DNA of 64,000 bases from Exiguobacterium sp. RIT594 (lineage in GTDB: Bacteria > Bacillota > Bacilli > Exiguobacteriales > Exiguobacteriaceae). The notes beneath the pieces are model-generated. The model ran no database searches. It was not told the DNA's origin and saw only the letters and a program-made list of their open reading frames with translations. The position numbers and the translations under genes are program-made. Location of the stretch: contig NZ_QPKF01000002.1 in the NCBI RefSeq assembly GCF_003339585.1, positions 186,001-250,000 of the forward strand, read 5' to 3'. Below, one piece after another: positions 34,059 to 42,274 of the stretch (its first letter is position 1; every line of letters begins with the position of its first letter).

Positions 34059-34652
34059 TCAGTAAAATTCAATCGTCACATCGTTATACCCATTTGTTTT
34101 AAGGAAAGATGTTAATAATTTTTTTATTCGTAAATCTGCTTCTTTCAAAAAACCTTGCTTGATTTTTTTCTCTTCAATTTTTCTTTTTTCTTTGTTGATG
34201 TCATCAAAAATCTGTTGGGATTGATAATCAGAAAAAATATCACCTTTGACGTCAGTTACCCTGGCTGTATCTGTATCCGCTACATTATCAAGTATCGTTG
34301 CATTTGGAACCTTAACAAATAGTTGCTTAGTTGTTTCGCCGTAAGATAACTGTAATTTAGAAAGGTCCGTCCCCGCTTTTAAATAACCGTCATATTCAAT
34401 TAGTTTGATTGCCTCTGCTAACTTAATATCGATTAAAGGTACATTTTTACTGCTTCGACTGATTATGACCTTGCTATATTCATATTTTAAAGTAGTCCAT
34501 TCAGACAGTTCTACTAACCGTTCTTTTACGAGAGCAGTGTCAGAGCTTTTAGTTGTAGAAATGAGAGAAGGTTTGAAATAGAAAACGGCTCCCGCACCGA
34601 TTACTCCGAGAACCACTAAAAGCACCAACATGTTTATAACTATTTTTTTCAT
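34059..34652 (-). CDS. DUF4230 domain protein, membrane anchored
   Basis: 197 residues. One N-terminal membrane helix ('VINMLVLLVVLGVIGAGAVFYF', about 5-27), then an extracytoplasmic DUF4230-like domain: 'LVKERLVELSEWTTLKYEYSKVI', 'AYDGYLKAGTDLSKL'-type strand (here 'EYDGYLKAGTDLSKLQL'), 'VKVPNATILDN' and a C-terminal helix rich in Lys/Glu ('EKRKIEEKKIKQGFLKEADLRIKKLLTSFL') ending in a strand 'DVTIEFY'. The family occurs widely with unknown role. AT-rich codon use like its neighbours in this patch. Confidence 0.78.
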   Translation of the reverse strand: MKKIVINMLVLLVVLGVIGAGAVFYFKPSLISTTKSSDTALVKERLVELSEWTTLKYEYSKVIISRSSKNVPLIDIKLAEAIKLIEYDGYLKAGTDLSKLQLSYGETTKQLFVKVPNATILDNVADTDTARVTDVKGDIFSDYQSQQIFDDINKEKRKIEEKKIKQGFLKEADLRIKKLLTSFLKTNGYNDVTIEFY

Positions 34653-34718
34653 CTTTAAAAATCTCCTTAAATATTTATCATTAAATCCCGAGCATAGAGC
34701 ACATGCCTAAACTCTCGT

Positions 34719-34760
34719 TAAAAAGAGGTGATGTGATTGCCATGAATCATATCACCTCTT
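34719..34760 (-). terminator. Terminator after the 34789 gene
   Basis: AAGAGGTGAT (34723-34732)/ATCACCTCTT (34751-34760) perfect stem with inner partial pairing; AAAA on the plus side gives a T-run in the minus transcript. Confidence 0.85.
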
Positions 34761-34788
34761 CAATTCATACTTCTTGATACTGATTGGA

Positions 34789-35247
34789 TTACATCGCTCT
34801 TTTACATACCGCATAACATTCTTCGATATGTGCATTTCCCAAGTATTTCATTGCACCAAAACTAATTCCGGCTGAGACGGCCTGACCCACAAATGGAACG
34901 TACTTTGTGACCTGTTTAATTGCCATTTTAGCACCCATTTTTTTCAGTAACTGTGCGACTACTGTTTTGGTAATGTACTTACCAACTAGTTCGCTGCCGA
35001 CTGAAGAAATGATAATCGCGAGTCTTCCTTTTATCTCAGAATCGAGCTGATCAATCTGCTCAGGGGATAATCCAAACTTCCGATTAATTGCAGGAAGAAG
35101 CTCCATCATAATGACGACATCTGCTCCTACATCTGCTCCGGGAATAGGTACAACCGCTGCTGCGGCTGAAGCCGACGCTCTTTTATTAACCATTGAATTA
35201 CACTCTGCTTTAATACGGTCTAACTCTGAATTAGAAATAGGTAACAC
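34789..35247 (-). CDS. Small hydrophobic-helical protein, DUF697-like
   Basis: 152 residues. An Ala-rich segment 'ASASAAAAVVPIPGADVGADVVIMMELL' followed by 'IINRKFGLSPEQID'-type helix (here 'AINRKFGLSPEQIDQL') and a second amphipathic/hydrophobic half 'YVPFVGQAVSAGISFGAMKYLG' resembles DUF697/YcjF-type C-terminal domains that pack on membranes near dynamin-like or Era-like GTPases. No such GTPase is adjacent. Resemblance is from memory and weak. The start is an ATG at 35247 preceded by GGGGGAAA at about 6-12 bases. Confidence 0.55.
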   Translation of the reverse strand: MLPISNSELDRIKAECNSMVNKRASASAAAAVVPIPGADVGADVVIMMELLPAINRKFGLSPEQIDQLDSEIKGRLAIIISSVGSELVGKYITKTVVAQLLKKMGAKMAIKQVTKYVPFVGQAVSAGISFGAMKYLGNAHIEECYAVCKRAM

Positions 35248-35574
35248 GTTATTTCCCCCGATTCTTAAATTAATTTATATACTAACAAAAGATAGCATTT
35301 CATAATGATTATCGGTTTCATTCCTTAAATTTACAATCATTTTTATTATTTGCTGCGAATAGTGATTTATCCACAATATCTCTAATCTTATAAACACGAA
35401 CAACTTATATACAAATTATTCTTTCTAAACATACTGTATATTATGTAACAGCATCTATTTCAATGATATGTGAACGTTACACAGGAACAAGAATACGTCT
35501 CAGAATTTTAAGAAGCGCATCAAGACTACTCTATAACGTTCTGCTTCTTCAACATTCATGGCAAGCATTCATAA
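35248..35574. other. AT-rich intergenic region in the accessory patch
   Basis: About 325 bases without a gene. It contains one perfect DnaA box TTATCCACA (35367-35375) and a loose inverted repeat AAGAAGC (35510-35516)/GCTTCTT (about 35544-35550). No promoter was convincing. The recognisable similarity to the nuclease gene begins near its right end. Confidence 0.5.
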
Positions 35575-35848
35575 TTACATCAACGGTCCGCAATTGATTG
35601 CAGTCTCTGCAAGCTCAAACCGTTCAAAGGATGACCAAGATCCGTCGACATGGAAACCACCCCGGTTCGGCGTCATCAGCGGCGAACTGGAATTACGGAC
35701 GACCTGCCCGGAAGATGGAAAACTCGAACTCATCATCTCCCATATCGGCTCAACCGACGTTTACACGTTGCCCGGAAAGGATTATCAGCTGAATGATGTC
35801 CGCGACCACAAAGTCGTGCAACGGATGTTGGCGACGATATTAGAATGA
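35575..35848 (+). pseudogene. Decayed, internally deleted copy of the nuclease/small-protein pair
   Basis: From about 35578 the DNA matches the nuclease gene ('NGPQLIAVSASSNRSK', 'DQDPSTWKP') at over 90 percent by eye, then jumps at CGGCG (35668-35672) into the small-protein gene ('GVISGELELRTTC') and runs to its C-terminus ('VVQRMLATILE'). Compared with 31577-31770, exactly 189 bases between two CGGCG copies are missing, a multiple of three, so a chimeric frame stays open from an ATG at 35558. It has no signal peptide, no catalytic DIDH motif and no ribosome-binding site, so I regard it as a remnant and not a working gene. Confidence 0.82.
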
Positions 35849-35866
35849 ACATAAAAAATTTGAATT

Positions 35867-35880
35867 TCCTACATGTAGGA
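35867..35880. repeat. 14-bp perfect palindrome
   Basis: TCCTACATGTAGGA. A related half, TTCTACATGTGTC, follows at about 35898-35910 and GATGTAGG at about 35942. Could be an operator with TACA-TGTA symmetry; no regulator gene is near. Confidence 0.4.
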
Positions 35881-36069
35881 TTGACCTCGCTGTCAGTTCT
35901 ACATGTGTCTTTGATTTTTAATACACATAAGGAGAAATTTTGATGTAGGTGGACACTCATTTCTTTATTTTTCATGACTTATCTTTATAAATCGGCTCAT
36001 TGCTGTTTCATAAAAATATTCGTTATAGTGAAGGAAATATACAGTTTGATTTCGAAAGGAGTCTTTTTA

Positions 36070-36225
36070 GTGAGAGAAGTGTTGATTGGATCAGGTGTTG
36101 CGTTGAGCAGTGCCGGTATTTTCATGTTGTTGTACGGACATATCCCACAGGGTTTTATCGGTTTGGTTACGGTCACTTTTGGTGTAGTCGTAGCAATATT
36201 AACGAAAAAGAAGAAGGTGGACTGA
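36070..36225 (+). CDS. Small two-helix membrane protein
   Basis: 51 residues from GTG at 36070, eight bases after AAAGGAG; the longer frame from 35974 has no start signals. Two hydrophobic helices ('VLIGSGVALSSAGIFMLLYG' and 'GFIGLVTVTFGVVVAIL') joined by 'HIPQ', then a positive tail 'TKKKKVD' that would keep the C-terminus in the cytosol. Unknown function; such hairpin proteins may be toxins, small regulators or transporter accessory subunits, none supported here. Confidence 0.6.
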   Translation: MREVLIGSGVALSSAGIFMLLYGHIPQGFIGLVTVTFGVVVAILTKKKKVD

Positions 36226-36284
36226 CCGTTATATCAATGAAGAGGTTCGCTATGAATCCAAGTTTACACATGGATCAAATCGAT

Positions 36285-36728
36285 TTATTCGATAGCTCCA
36301 TATCGATTTTGTTTCCCCACCCAATCATTTCGTTCTCTCCATCTAAGTTTCTTAGCTGAAATAAAGCTTACGTTGTGTTCGATATTGCTTGGATCAAAAT
36401 CAATATCATCTGACCAGTAGTAAGTATTATTCTGTTTTAAAATAACAGCCTCAAACAGTATCGAGGCGAAATTTTCCGGTGTCGGAAGGATATGTATTCT
36501 GGTTACACTTTCAAACCACAATTCAATTACAGACGGGTTTTTAAATTGACGTTGAAATAACAGTTTGACGTTTGTATCTAATTCGCCAGGAGCGTTCATG
36601 TTCAGATTCTCCTCGACATATGTTTCGGTCCACATGTACATTTCCTTCAGACAGCCATCATGAAAATAAGCATAGTGCTCGAGCAATTCCTTGATTTCCG
36701 ATTCCTCTTTTAGTTCGATCCAGTTCAT
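36285..36728 (-). CDS. Hypothetical protein, soluble
   Basis: 147 residues from ATG at 36728, seven bases after GGAGG; the frame extends upstream to 36788 without signals. Acidic, rich in Trp and aromatic residues ('YAYFHDGCLKEMYMW', 'IELWFESVTRIHILP', 'TYYWSDDIDFD'). The 'FHDG' region recalls a family of small Bacillus proteins of unknown role found near polymorphic toxins, which would suit an immunity protein, but I cannot name a family. Last gene of the accessory patch before core rlmH. Confidence 0.6.
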   Translation of the reverse strand: MNWIELKEESEIKELLEHYAYFHDGCLKEMYMWTETYVEENLNMNAPGELDTNVKLLFQRQFKNPSVIELWFESVTRIHILPTPENFASILFEAVILKQNNTYYWSDDIDFDPSNIEHNVSFISAKKLRWRERNDWVGKQNRYGAIE

Positions 36729-36787
36729 GAGTGACCTCCAATACATTTTTTTGATCATATCTCTTGTCAGAAAAGCTATGCTATACA

Positions 36788-36829
36788 AAAGACCATATCA
36801 AGTGCGTCACAGCATTTGATATGGTCTTT
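36788..36829. terminator. Intrinsic terminator after rlmH
   Basis: AAAGACCATATCAA (36788-36801) pairs with TTTGATATGGTCTTT (36815-36829) with one bulge. It ends the minus-strand htrC-rlmH block and can also act on the other strand. Confidence 0.88.
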
Positions 36830-36843
36830 CGTATTGACTGAAC

Positions 36844-37323
36844 TTACTTATGATACGGTTCATTCCGATTAATCCGGTATGCCCGATAAATCTGTTCACA
36901 CAGAATCATCTTCATCAATTGATGGGGGAACGTCATCTTCGAGAAAGAAATCGTATTGTTCGCCCGTTGCATGACTTCCGGTGCGAGACCAAGCGATCCG
37001 CCGATGACAAACGCGATTTTACTTTTGCCGTACGTCCCCAGTCGGTCGAGTTCTGTCGCAAACTGTTCGCTCGTCCGTTGCTTTCCTTCGATAGCAAGTG
37101 CATAGACATGAACATCCGGTCCGATCTTCGCTAAAATCCGTTCGCCCTCTTTTTTCTTCACTTGCTGCATCTCGGCGTCACTCAATTGTTCCGGTGCTTT
37201 TTCGTCCGGCACCTCTATTTCCTGAATCGAACAATACGCACCTAGCCGTTTTGTATATTCGGCAATTCCTTGCTTCAAGTACTTCTCTTTTAACTTTCCG
37301 ACCGTAATAATGGTAATTTGCAT
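36844..37323 (-). CDS. rlmH: 23S rRNA (pseudouridine1915-N3)-methyltransferase RlmH
   Basis: 159-residue SPOUT methyltransferase acting on helix 69 of 23S rRNA in the assembled ribosome. '[18 protein letters not shown]' start, '[17 protein letters not shown]' (trefoil-knot SAM site) and '[20 protein letters not shown]' with 'YHK' C-terminus are diagnostic. The second of two ATG codons (37323) gives the family length of 159. The ribosome-binding site is poor. Position next to htrC and walRK is conserved in Bacillales. Two perfect DnaA boxes lie 35-55 bases upstream. Confidence 0.96.
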   Translation of the reverse strand: MQITIITVGKLKEKYLKQGIAEYTKRLGAYCSIQEIEVPDEKAPEQLSDAEMQQVKKKEGERILAKIGPDVHVYALAIEGKQRTSEQFATELDRLGTYGKSKIAFVIGGSLGLAPEVMQRANNTISFSKMTFPHQLMKMILCEQIYRAYRINRNEPYHK

Positions 37324-37357
37324 CATTTTTCTCGCTTTCTGACAGAAAATTCAGGAG

Positions 37358-37645
37358 TTATCCACAGAGTTATCCACATGTCCACATGTTGATAATTATT
37401 TTTTGCTTGACACAAGATATGTCGCGGGCTGTTCACAGTACTCACACGTGACGTTTTTTTCTGCCGGTACCTCTTCTAAAATCGGGTACTCTTCCGTTTC
37501 ATCAACTACTTCGTCGAGCGCTAACTCGACATGTTCTAAACAGACATATTTATCCACAGGTCTTCTCCTCCTTTTAAGTTGTCCACATTTATCCGCTACC
37601 AGTATAACAAAAATTGACTTCTCCGACCGAAAAAAGTTATCCACA
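37358..37645. promoter_or_regulatory. Cluster of four perfect DnaA boxes
   Basis: TTATCCACA occurs perfectly at 37358-37366, 37370-37378, 37550-37558 and 37637-37645, all in the same direction. The third covers the GTG start of the small CxxH/CxxC gene, and the first two lie between that gene's end and rlmH. Outside oriC, chance clusters of four in 290 bases are improbable. DnaA-box clusters away from oriC are known in B. subtilis to titrate DnaA or regulate genes. Confidence 0.75.
37396..37557 (-). CDS. CxxH/CxxC small protein
   Basis: 53 residues from GTG at 37557, nine bases after AAAGGAGG; the longer frame to 37692 is not supported. 'VCLEHVE' (C-x2-H) and 'CEYCEQPATYLV' (C-x2-C) form a likely zinc-binding knuckle, the signature of the TIGR04129 'CxxH/CxxC' family usually found between htrC and rlmH in Bacillales. 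The middle is acidic. Function unknown. A perfect DnaA box overlaps its start codon. Confidence 0.85.
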   Translation of the reverse strand: MDKYVCLEHVELALDEVVDETEEYPILEEVPAEKNVTCEYCEQPATYLVSSKK

Positions 37646-37701
37646 GCTCGGACGTCACTCCGTTCACTGCTCGACGACCTCCTCCATTTCATCGTGTCCG
37701 C

Positions 37702-37831
37702 TGCACGCGACTCCTACAGGAAAAAGCGCGGCTCGCCCGCGCTGTCAGAGGAAAACGAGACCCGGGCATCGACGCCGGCAGGCAAGAATCCCGCGGCTTG
37801 TTCCTCGCCTGAGGAAAGCGCTTGACAGCGA
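37702..37831. repeat. GC-rich interspersed repeat, long copy
   Basis: About 130 bases, much more GC-rich than its surroundings, bounded by CGCGACTCCTACAGGAAAAAG and GAGGAAAGCGCTTGACAGCG. Internal pairs: AGCGCGG (37725-37731)/CCGCGCT (37737-37743) and CGCTGTCA (37740-37747)/TGACAGCG (37823-37830). Ends and spacing resemble the intergenic repeats of Bacillaceae as I remember them. A shorter relative is at 12341-12400. The remaining parts of 37558-37913 hold only DnaA boxes and the htrC terminator. Confidence 0.65.
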
Positions 37832-37870
37832 ATCACGATGAGAACCGGAGACACCATCTTTTCTGTACAC

Positions 37871-37901
37871 AAAAAAACTACCCGCACGTAAACGAGTAGT
37901 T
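37871..37901 (-). terminator. Terminator after htrC
   Basis: Minus strand AACTACTCG...CGGGTAGTT stem (37901-37876) followed by seven T. It separates htrC from the downstream small genes. Confidence 0.85.
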
Positions 37902-37913
37902 GATTTGAATCTG

Positions 37914-39206
37914 TTATTGCACCGTCGCCGCTTGCGCCGACAGTTTAACATCAAGTGTCTGCTTCTCGCCGCCCCGGTAGAACGTCACCTTGACGTTGTC
38001 GCCGACTTTCGCATCCCGGTACAGGACGCTTTTTAGATCGGCAAACGAGTTGATGTCCTTGCCGTTGATTTCAACGATGACATCATTTTCTTTCATCCCT
38101 GCTTTTGCTGCTCCGCTGTTTTTCGTCAAACCAACGACAACAATCCCGCGGTTGACGTCACTCGGTAACTTCAGACGATCTTCCCGGAACCCGCTTGGGA
38201 ATTCCTGAACGTCACGGATCTGAATCCCGAGTTGCGGGCGAATTACTTCACCGTTTTGTTCGAGATCACGCATAATCGGCAATGCTTCGTTGATTGGAAT
38301 CGCAAAACCGACCCCTTCGACACTCGCTTCGGCAATCTTCATCGAGTTGATGCCGATCAATTGACCGGACGTATTGATGAGCGCTCCGCCCGAGTTCCCC
38401 GGATTGATCGCGGCATCGGTCTGAATGACTTCGGTGTTGAAGTCCTGCTGCCCGTCCTTGTTCGTATCAACCGGCACCGTCCGCTCCTGGGCACTGATGA
38501 CACCACGTGTGACCGAGTTCGCAAAGATTCCGAGCGGATTCCCGATCGCAAGAACCGTCTCCCCGGCACGTAACGTATCCGAATCTCCGAGTTTGACGAC
38601 TTGTGTCACTTTTGAAGCATCAATCGAGAGAACTGCTAAATCGTACGTCGGATCTTCTCCGAGGACTTTCGCTTCCAGTGCCGTTCCGTCAGACAACGTG
38701 ACCGACAACCGGCTTGCACCTTCGACGACGTGATAGTTCGTCACGACATACGCTTTGTTGCCGTCTTTTTTATAGATGACACCCGATCCGGCTCCGGTCT
38801 CCTGATCGGCACCCTGGAACGAGCTTTGCAGGTTCGTCACGCTGACGACCGCTTCCTTCGTCTGACCGACGGCACTGACGATATCGTTTTCCGATTCCGT
38901 TGCTTTCGTCGCCGCCTGTTCCGGCGTCGCGTTTGAGACCGGCGTCGGACTTGTCATTTCGTCACGGACGAACGGCCAGGCAATCAGGGCAATCAATAAG
39001 GCACCGATGATTCCGCCGATCAGGCCGACAAAAAAGGCTTTCCCGCCGCCGCGGCGTTTTGGTTCCTGCGGTTCTTCTTCATATGGTTCACGATAGGGAC
39101 TGACCGGCTCGTCTTCACTGGGCCGCCGTGGCGGAAAGCCGCTTGTCTCATCGGTCGATGCGTAAGGCTGATCTGATTCATTCCGTGGTTCTTCTGGTCG
39201 ATCCAT
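37914..39206 (-). CDS. htrC: HtrA-like membrane serine protease
   Basis: 430 residues from ATG at 39206, nine bases after GGAGG (a GTG two codons earlier is too close). A cytosolic N-terminal tail rich in Pro/Glu precedes one membrane helix (about 57-80). The extracytoplasmic trypsin-like domain has the triad His159 ('NYHVV'), Asp189 ('YDLAVLS') and Ser272 ('GNSGGAL'). A PDZ domain (about 320-415, 'RGIVVVGLTKNSGAAKAGM') ends the protein. It degrades or refolds damaged envelope proteins. Location after walJ matches B. subtilis htrC (yyxA). Confidence 0.93.
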   Translation of the reverse strand: MDRPEEPRNESDQPYASTDETSGFPPRRPSEDEPVSPYREPYEEEPQEPKRRGGGKAFFVGLIGGIIGALLIALIAWPFVRDEMTSPTPVSNATPEQAATKATESENDIVSAVGQTKEAVVSVTNLQSSFQGADQETGAGSGVIYKKDGNKAYVVTNYHVVEGASRLSVTLSDGTALEAKVLGEDPTYDLAVLSIDASKVTQVVKLGDSDTLRAGETVLAIGNPLGIFANSVTRGVISAQERTVPVDTNKDGQQDFNTEVIQTDAAINPGNSGGALINTSGQLIGINSMKIAEASVEGVGFAIPINEALPIMRDLEQNGEVIRPQLGIQIRDVQEFPSGFREDRLKLPSDVNRGIVVVGLTKNSGAAKAGMKENDVIVEINGKDINSFADLKSVLYRDAKVGDNVKVTFYRGGEKQTLDVKLSAQAATVQ

Positions 39207-39312
39207 CGACACACGCCTCCTTTTAGACTCTCTTTACACAAGTATACCCCCATCACGTGGCGAGTTAGCCAAATGTGGGGGTCTTTTGAGCATATTCAGT
39301 AATTTCCCATAA

Positions 39313-40104
39313 TCAAAGCTTCAAGAGGGGTGTCGGAATGACCGGATCCGTGTCGAGCAACTGGATTTTGCTGAGATCGACATCGCGGCTTGCGAGCGTC
39401 TGTGAGACACTCATCCGGGCCAGTTCTTTCATGTTGTTGTCCTTACTCAAGTGGGCCATGTGGATCCGTTTCGTCCGGTCATCGAGCACTTCGCTCATCG
39501 CGATCGCGGCATCTTCGTTTGAAACGTGTCCGTAATCGCCGAGAATCCGCCGTTTGACGCTCCAGGGGTAATGCCCCATCTGAAGCATTCCGATATCATG
39601 GTTCGCTTCAAAGATGTAGGCATCGGCTCCGCGGATGACACCTTTCATCCGGTCCGACACGTAACCCGTATCGGTGATGTGGGCGAGTCGTTTTCCTTCA
39701 TGGGCGAACTGGAAGAACATCGGGTCGGCCGCGTCATGGCTGACGTTAAACGATTCGACTTCGATGTCGCCGAACTGTTTGACCTCACCGACTTCCCAGA
39801 GGAACTTCAGCGCCGGATCGATTTTGCCGATCTTTGCTTCCATCGCCGCCCACGTCTTTTCGTTCGCATAAAGCGGAATGTTGTACTTCCGCGCCATGAT
39901 GCCGACGCCTTTAATATGATCGGAATGTTCATGGGTGACGAACAAACCGTCAATCTGATCCGGCGACCGGTGAATCTGGTCGAACAGGGCGAGCATCGCT
40001 TTTCCGGTCAGGCCGGCGTCGACGAGCAGGCGGGTCTGTTCACTTTCGATATAGAGGGCATTCCCCGTCGAGCCACTGGCAAGGACGCTGTAGTGTAGGC
40101 TCAT
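39313..40104 (-). CDS. walJ: Metallo-beta-lactamase fold protein WalJ (YycJ)
   Basis: 263 residues from ATG at 40104, with GAGG upstream. '[15 protein letters not shown]' start and the metal-binding '[11 protein letters not shown]' are those of the YycJ exonuclease-like MBL group, with further His/Asp ligands in 'HITDTGY' and 'HVSNEDAA'. In B. subtilis it is the last gene of the wal operon and has been linked to DNA repair or replication-division coordination; here it follows walI by ten bases. Confidence 0.93.
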   Translation of the reverse strand: MSLHYSVLASGSTGNALYIESEQTRLLVDAGLTGKAMLALFDQIHRSPDQIDGLFVTHEHSDHIKGVGIMARKYNIPLYANEKTWAAMEAKIGKIDPALKFLWEVGEVKQFGDIEVESFNVSHDAADPMFFQFAHEGKRLAHITDTGYVSDRMKGVIRGADAYIFEANHDIGMLQMGHYPWSVKRRILGDYGHVSNEDAAIAMSEVLDDRTKRIHMAHLSKDNNMKELARMSVSQTLASRDVDLSKIQLLDTDPVIPTPLLKL

Positions 40105-40114
40105 CGTGCATTCC

Positions 40115-40951
40115 TCATTTCTCTGAAACGGTATCAAGCCGTTCGATGGTCTGGACTCCGCCGTCGATTGCGTTGACGAAATACAGTTCTTCTCCGTTCA
40201 GTTCGATCTGCCACGTCGGCGGTAAAATCTGCACCGATTTCGTTCCTTCTGTCACGAGACAGAAGTAACCGAGTTTCTGGCTCGTCATTCGTTTCGAAGC
40301 GGGAAATAATCCCTGCTCCGACAGTTGAATGACGGACTCACTCGCCGATAATAACGTGACATCCTGTGCCTGACGGACGACTTTGTTTAAGTGACGTTGT
40401 TTGTAGCTGACGACTTCCTTTTGCTCGTTCAACTGAAGCACGAGCAGTGACGGACCAATCATCGCATCATCCTCACGCGACTGTTGCGGTGTCGAGTATA
40501 ACGGCTGTTCCTTATACGTCTGAACAAATGTCATCTCATTGTGTTTGCTGTCATACTTCCAAAACGTGTAGTCGGTCCCGTATGCAGCCGACGATTGGAC
40601 AAACGATGTTGCCGAATCCCGCATTGCTTTCGCTTCGAGCGGGAACGGCTTCGTCAGACGAACCGACCACTCGATTTGATTTTTGACGGATGTGACGGCA
40701 TCTTGGATCGAAGAGCCTGGTTTAGGAGCCAATGAACTCGTATCAACTTCCGCCGTCAAATAACCAATTTCTTTCGAGACCGTCTGCAGTTTCTTTTCAT
40801 CAATTTTTCGTTCTTTCAAAACAGTTTTCCCGTCCGCATTCGTCGTGACGATTCGGGGATCAATCATTCGGTCCATCAACTGAACGGCAAGATAGGCGTT
40901 CAGGATCAGGAACGTCAAAATCAGTAACGTTTTTGCTTTACTCCAATCCAT
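40115..40951 (-). CDS. walI: WalRK regulator WalI (YycI)
   Basis: 278 residues. One N-terminal membrane helix ('[19 protein letters not shown]', about 8-27) and an extracytoplasmic domain of mixed alpha/beta type, as in YycI. '[18 protein letters not shown]' is very typical of the family. Together with WalH it inhibits the WalK kinase through the membrane helices. Order walH-walI-walJ and short gaps support the call. Confidence 0.93.
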   Translation of the reverse strand: MDWSKAKTLLILTFLILNAYLAVQLMDRMIDPRIVTTNADGKTVLKERKIDEKKLQTVSKEIGYLTAEVDTSSLAPKPGSSIQDAVTSVKNQIEWSVRLTKPFPLEAKAMRDSATSFVQSSAAYGTDYTFWKYDSKHNEMTFVQTYKEQPLYSTPQQSREDDAMIGPSLLVLQLNEQKEVVSYKQRHLNKVVRQAQDVTLLSASESVIQLSEQGLFPASKRMTSQKLGYFCLVTEGTKSVQILPPTWQIELNGEELYFVNAIDGGVQTIERLDTVSEK

Positions 40952-40957
40952 GAAACA

Positions 40958-42274
40958 TTATCCCTCTTTTCCGGTAGCTTGATCGACCGTGGTCCATTTC
41001 CCGTTTCGTTTGATGAACCAATTTGGCTTAAACAAGGCATAGCGACTTGTTTCAATTTCATAAGTCATCTCATATCCCATCCGGATAGCGGACATCTCAT
41101 CCAGCAGATCAGCGGATTGAAGCTGCTTTTCGATCTGATCGATGGATGGCAATGTCGTTTCCCGGAGCAACAACTTCCGATCCGCCCGAATCATGCTGCG
41201 GCTGAGCGAACGGATTTGATTTTCTTCGAACGTTACTTTGATGGTCGCGAGATCAAAGTCCGGTTGTTCAAGTAACGGTCCTGTTTCACCGAAAATCGGG
41301 TATCGGTTCAAATACAATCGGAATGTCGCCGCCTGTTCCTCTTCCGCTTTCGACATCTGATCAAAGTAATAGCGGAAACCGCTGCGTTGTGTCACAGGAT
41401 CGAGCCATCCACCGTGGATGTTGATGTAACTGACGATTGTACTGTAATCGACGGACGAGGTTTGGGTGTTCGGAGACAACGTATTAAAACGGAACGCATT
41501 ATAATCCCGGTCGTAGGTCGAAACACTGACACCGTCCGTCAAAACGTCCAGGTCATCCCGGCTCTTGATTTGTTGGACGTTCGAGTTTTCCGTAAAGAAC
41601 GCGCTCTCGATCCGGCTGAGCGGCTTCGGATCCTGCGAAATATCATCGTAGACGAATACTTCTTCCAGTTTCGTCGCGCCGCTTGGGACATACGTGTAGT
41701 CACCGCCCTTGAGCTCGACTTTCGTCATCGGTTTTTTCTTATCATAGGCGAATAGACGTTTTAAGACCGTCTCATCCCCGATTAATTTAAAATCCTTAAA
41801 TCGTCCCGTCATCGACTCCAGTCGAAGGATCGGTCCTTCATAATCGAGCAGATATAACCGTTTGATCGGCTCTGACATCGCAATTTGTTTTTCCCCGAGC
41901 AACTCCTCGAGCATCTTTGAACTGATCGGCGTCGGGAAAATCATCTCGACACTCCGTTTGCTGATGGGAATATCTGACGCCTTATCGGTCAAAACCAGGA
42001 CACCGACATCAAACGAAGCACCAATCCGGTTCAGGATCGTCCGACCGATGATTTGGGTCTGATAGGCACTTTCGCCGTTCGAATAGACGACGAGTTCCGG
42101 ATTGACCAACTGGTTGCCTTCGACCGTCTTTGAGGCATCGATTTCATTAAACGATACCTGTTCCTGTTCAATCGACTCGCTGCTCGGATGATACGTCCAT
42201 AACATGGCGGTTTGCACGATTGAGGCACTGACCAGAAGAATCAAAGCGATGGATTTCAGTCGCTGTTTCGTCAT
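40958..42274 (-). CDS. walH: WalRK regulator WalH (YycH)
   Basis: 438 residues from ATG at 42274, which overlaps the walK stop in ATGA; the longer frame to 42355 lies inside walK. One membrane helix ('SIALILLVSASIVQTAMLWTY', about 8-28), then a large extracytoplasmic part of YycH type, e.g. 'YYFDQMSKAEEEQAATFRLYLNRYPIFG'. With WalI it restrains WalK autophosphorylation. Translation is coupled to walK. Confidence 0.93.
   Translation of the reverse strand: MTKQRLKSIALILLVSASIVQTAMLWTYHPSSESIEQEQVSFNEIDASKTVEGNQLVNPELVVYSNGESAYQTQIIGRTILNRIGASFDVGVLVLTDKASDIPISKRSVEMIFPTPISSKMLEELLGEKQIAMSEPIKRLYLLDYEGPILRLESMTGRFKDFKLIGDETVLKRLFAYDKKKPMTKVELKGGDYTYVPSGATKLEEVFVYDDISQDPKPLSRIESAFFTENSNVQQIKSRDDLDVLTDGVSVSTYDRDYNAFRFNTLSPNTQTSSVDYSTIVSYINIHGGWLDPVTQRSGFRYYFDQMSKAEEEQAATFRLYLNRYPIFGETGPLLEQPDFDLATIKVTFEENQIRSLSRSMIRADRKLLLRETTLPSIDQIEKQLQSADLLDEMSAIRMGYEMTYEIETSRYALFKPNWFIKRNGKWTTVDQATGKEG

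Noticed and set aside
35558-35848. Open frame of 96 codons as a functional gene
   Set aside because: It joins two unrelated gene pieces, lacks the catalytic and signal regions and a ribosome-binding site; treated as a pseudogene.
37600-37850. Open frames in the GC-rich stretch between the CxxH gene and htrC
   Set aside because: Arg/Ser-rich low-information translations produced by the repeat; no start signals.
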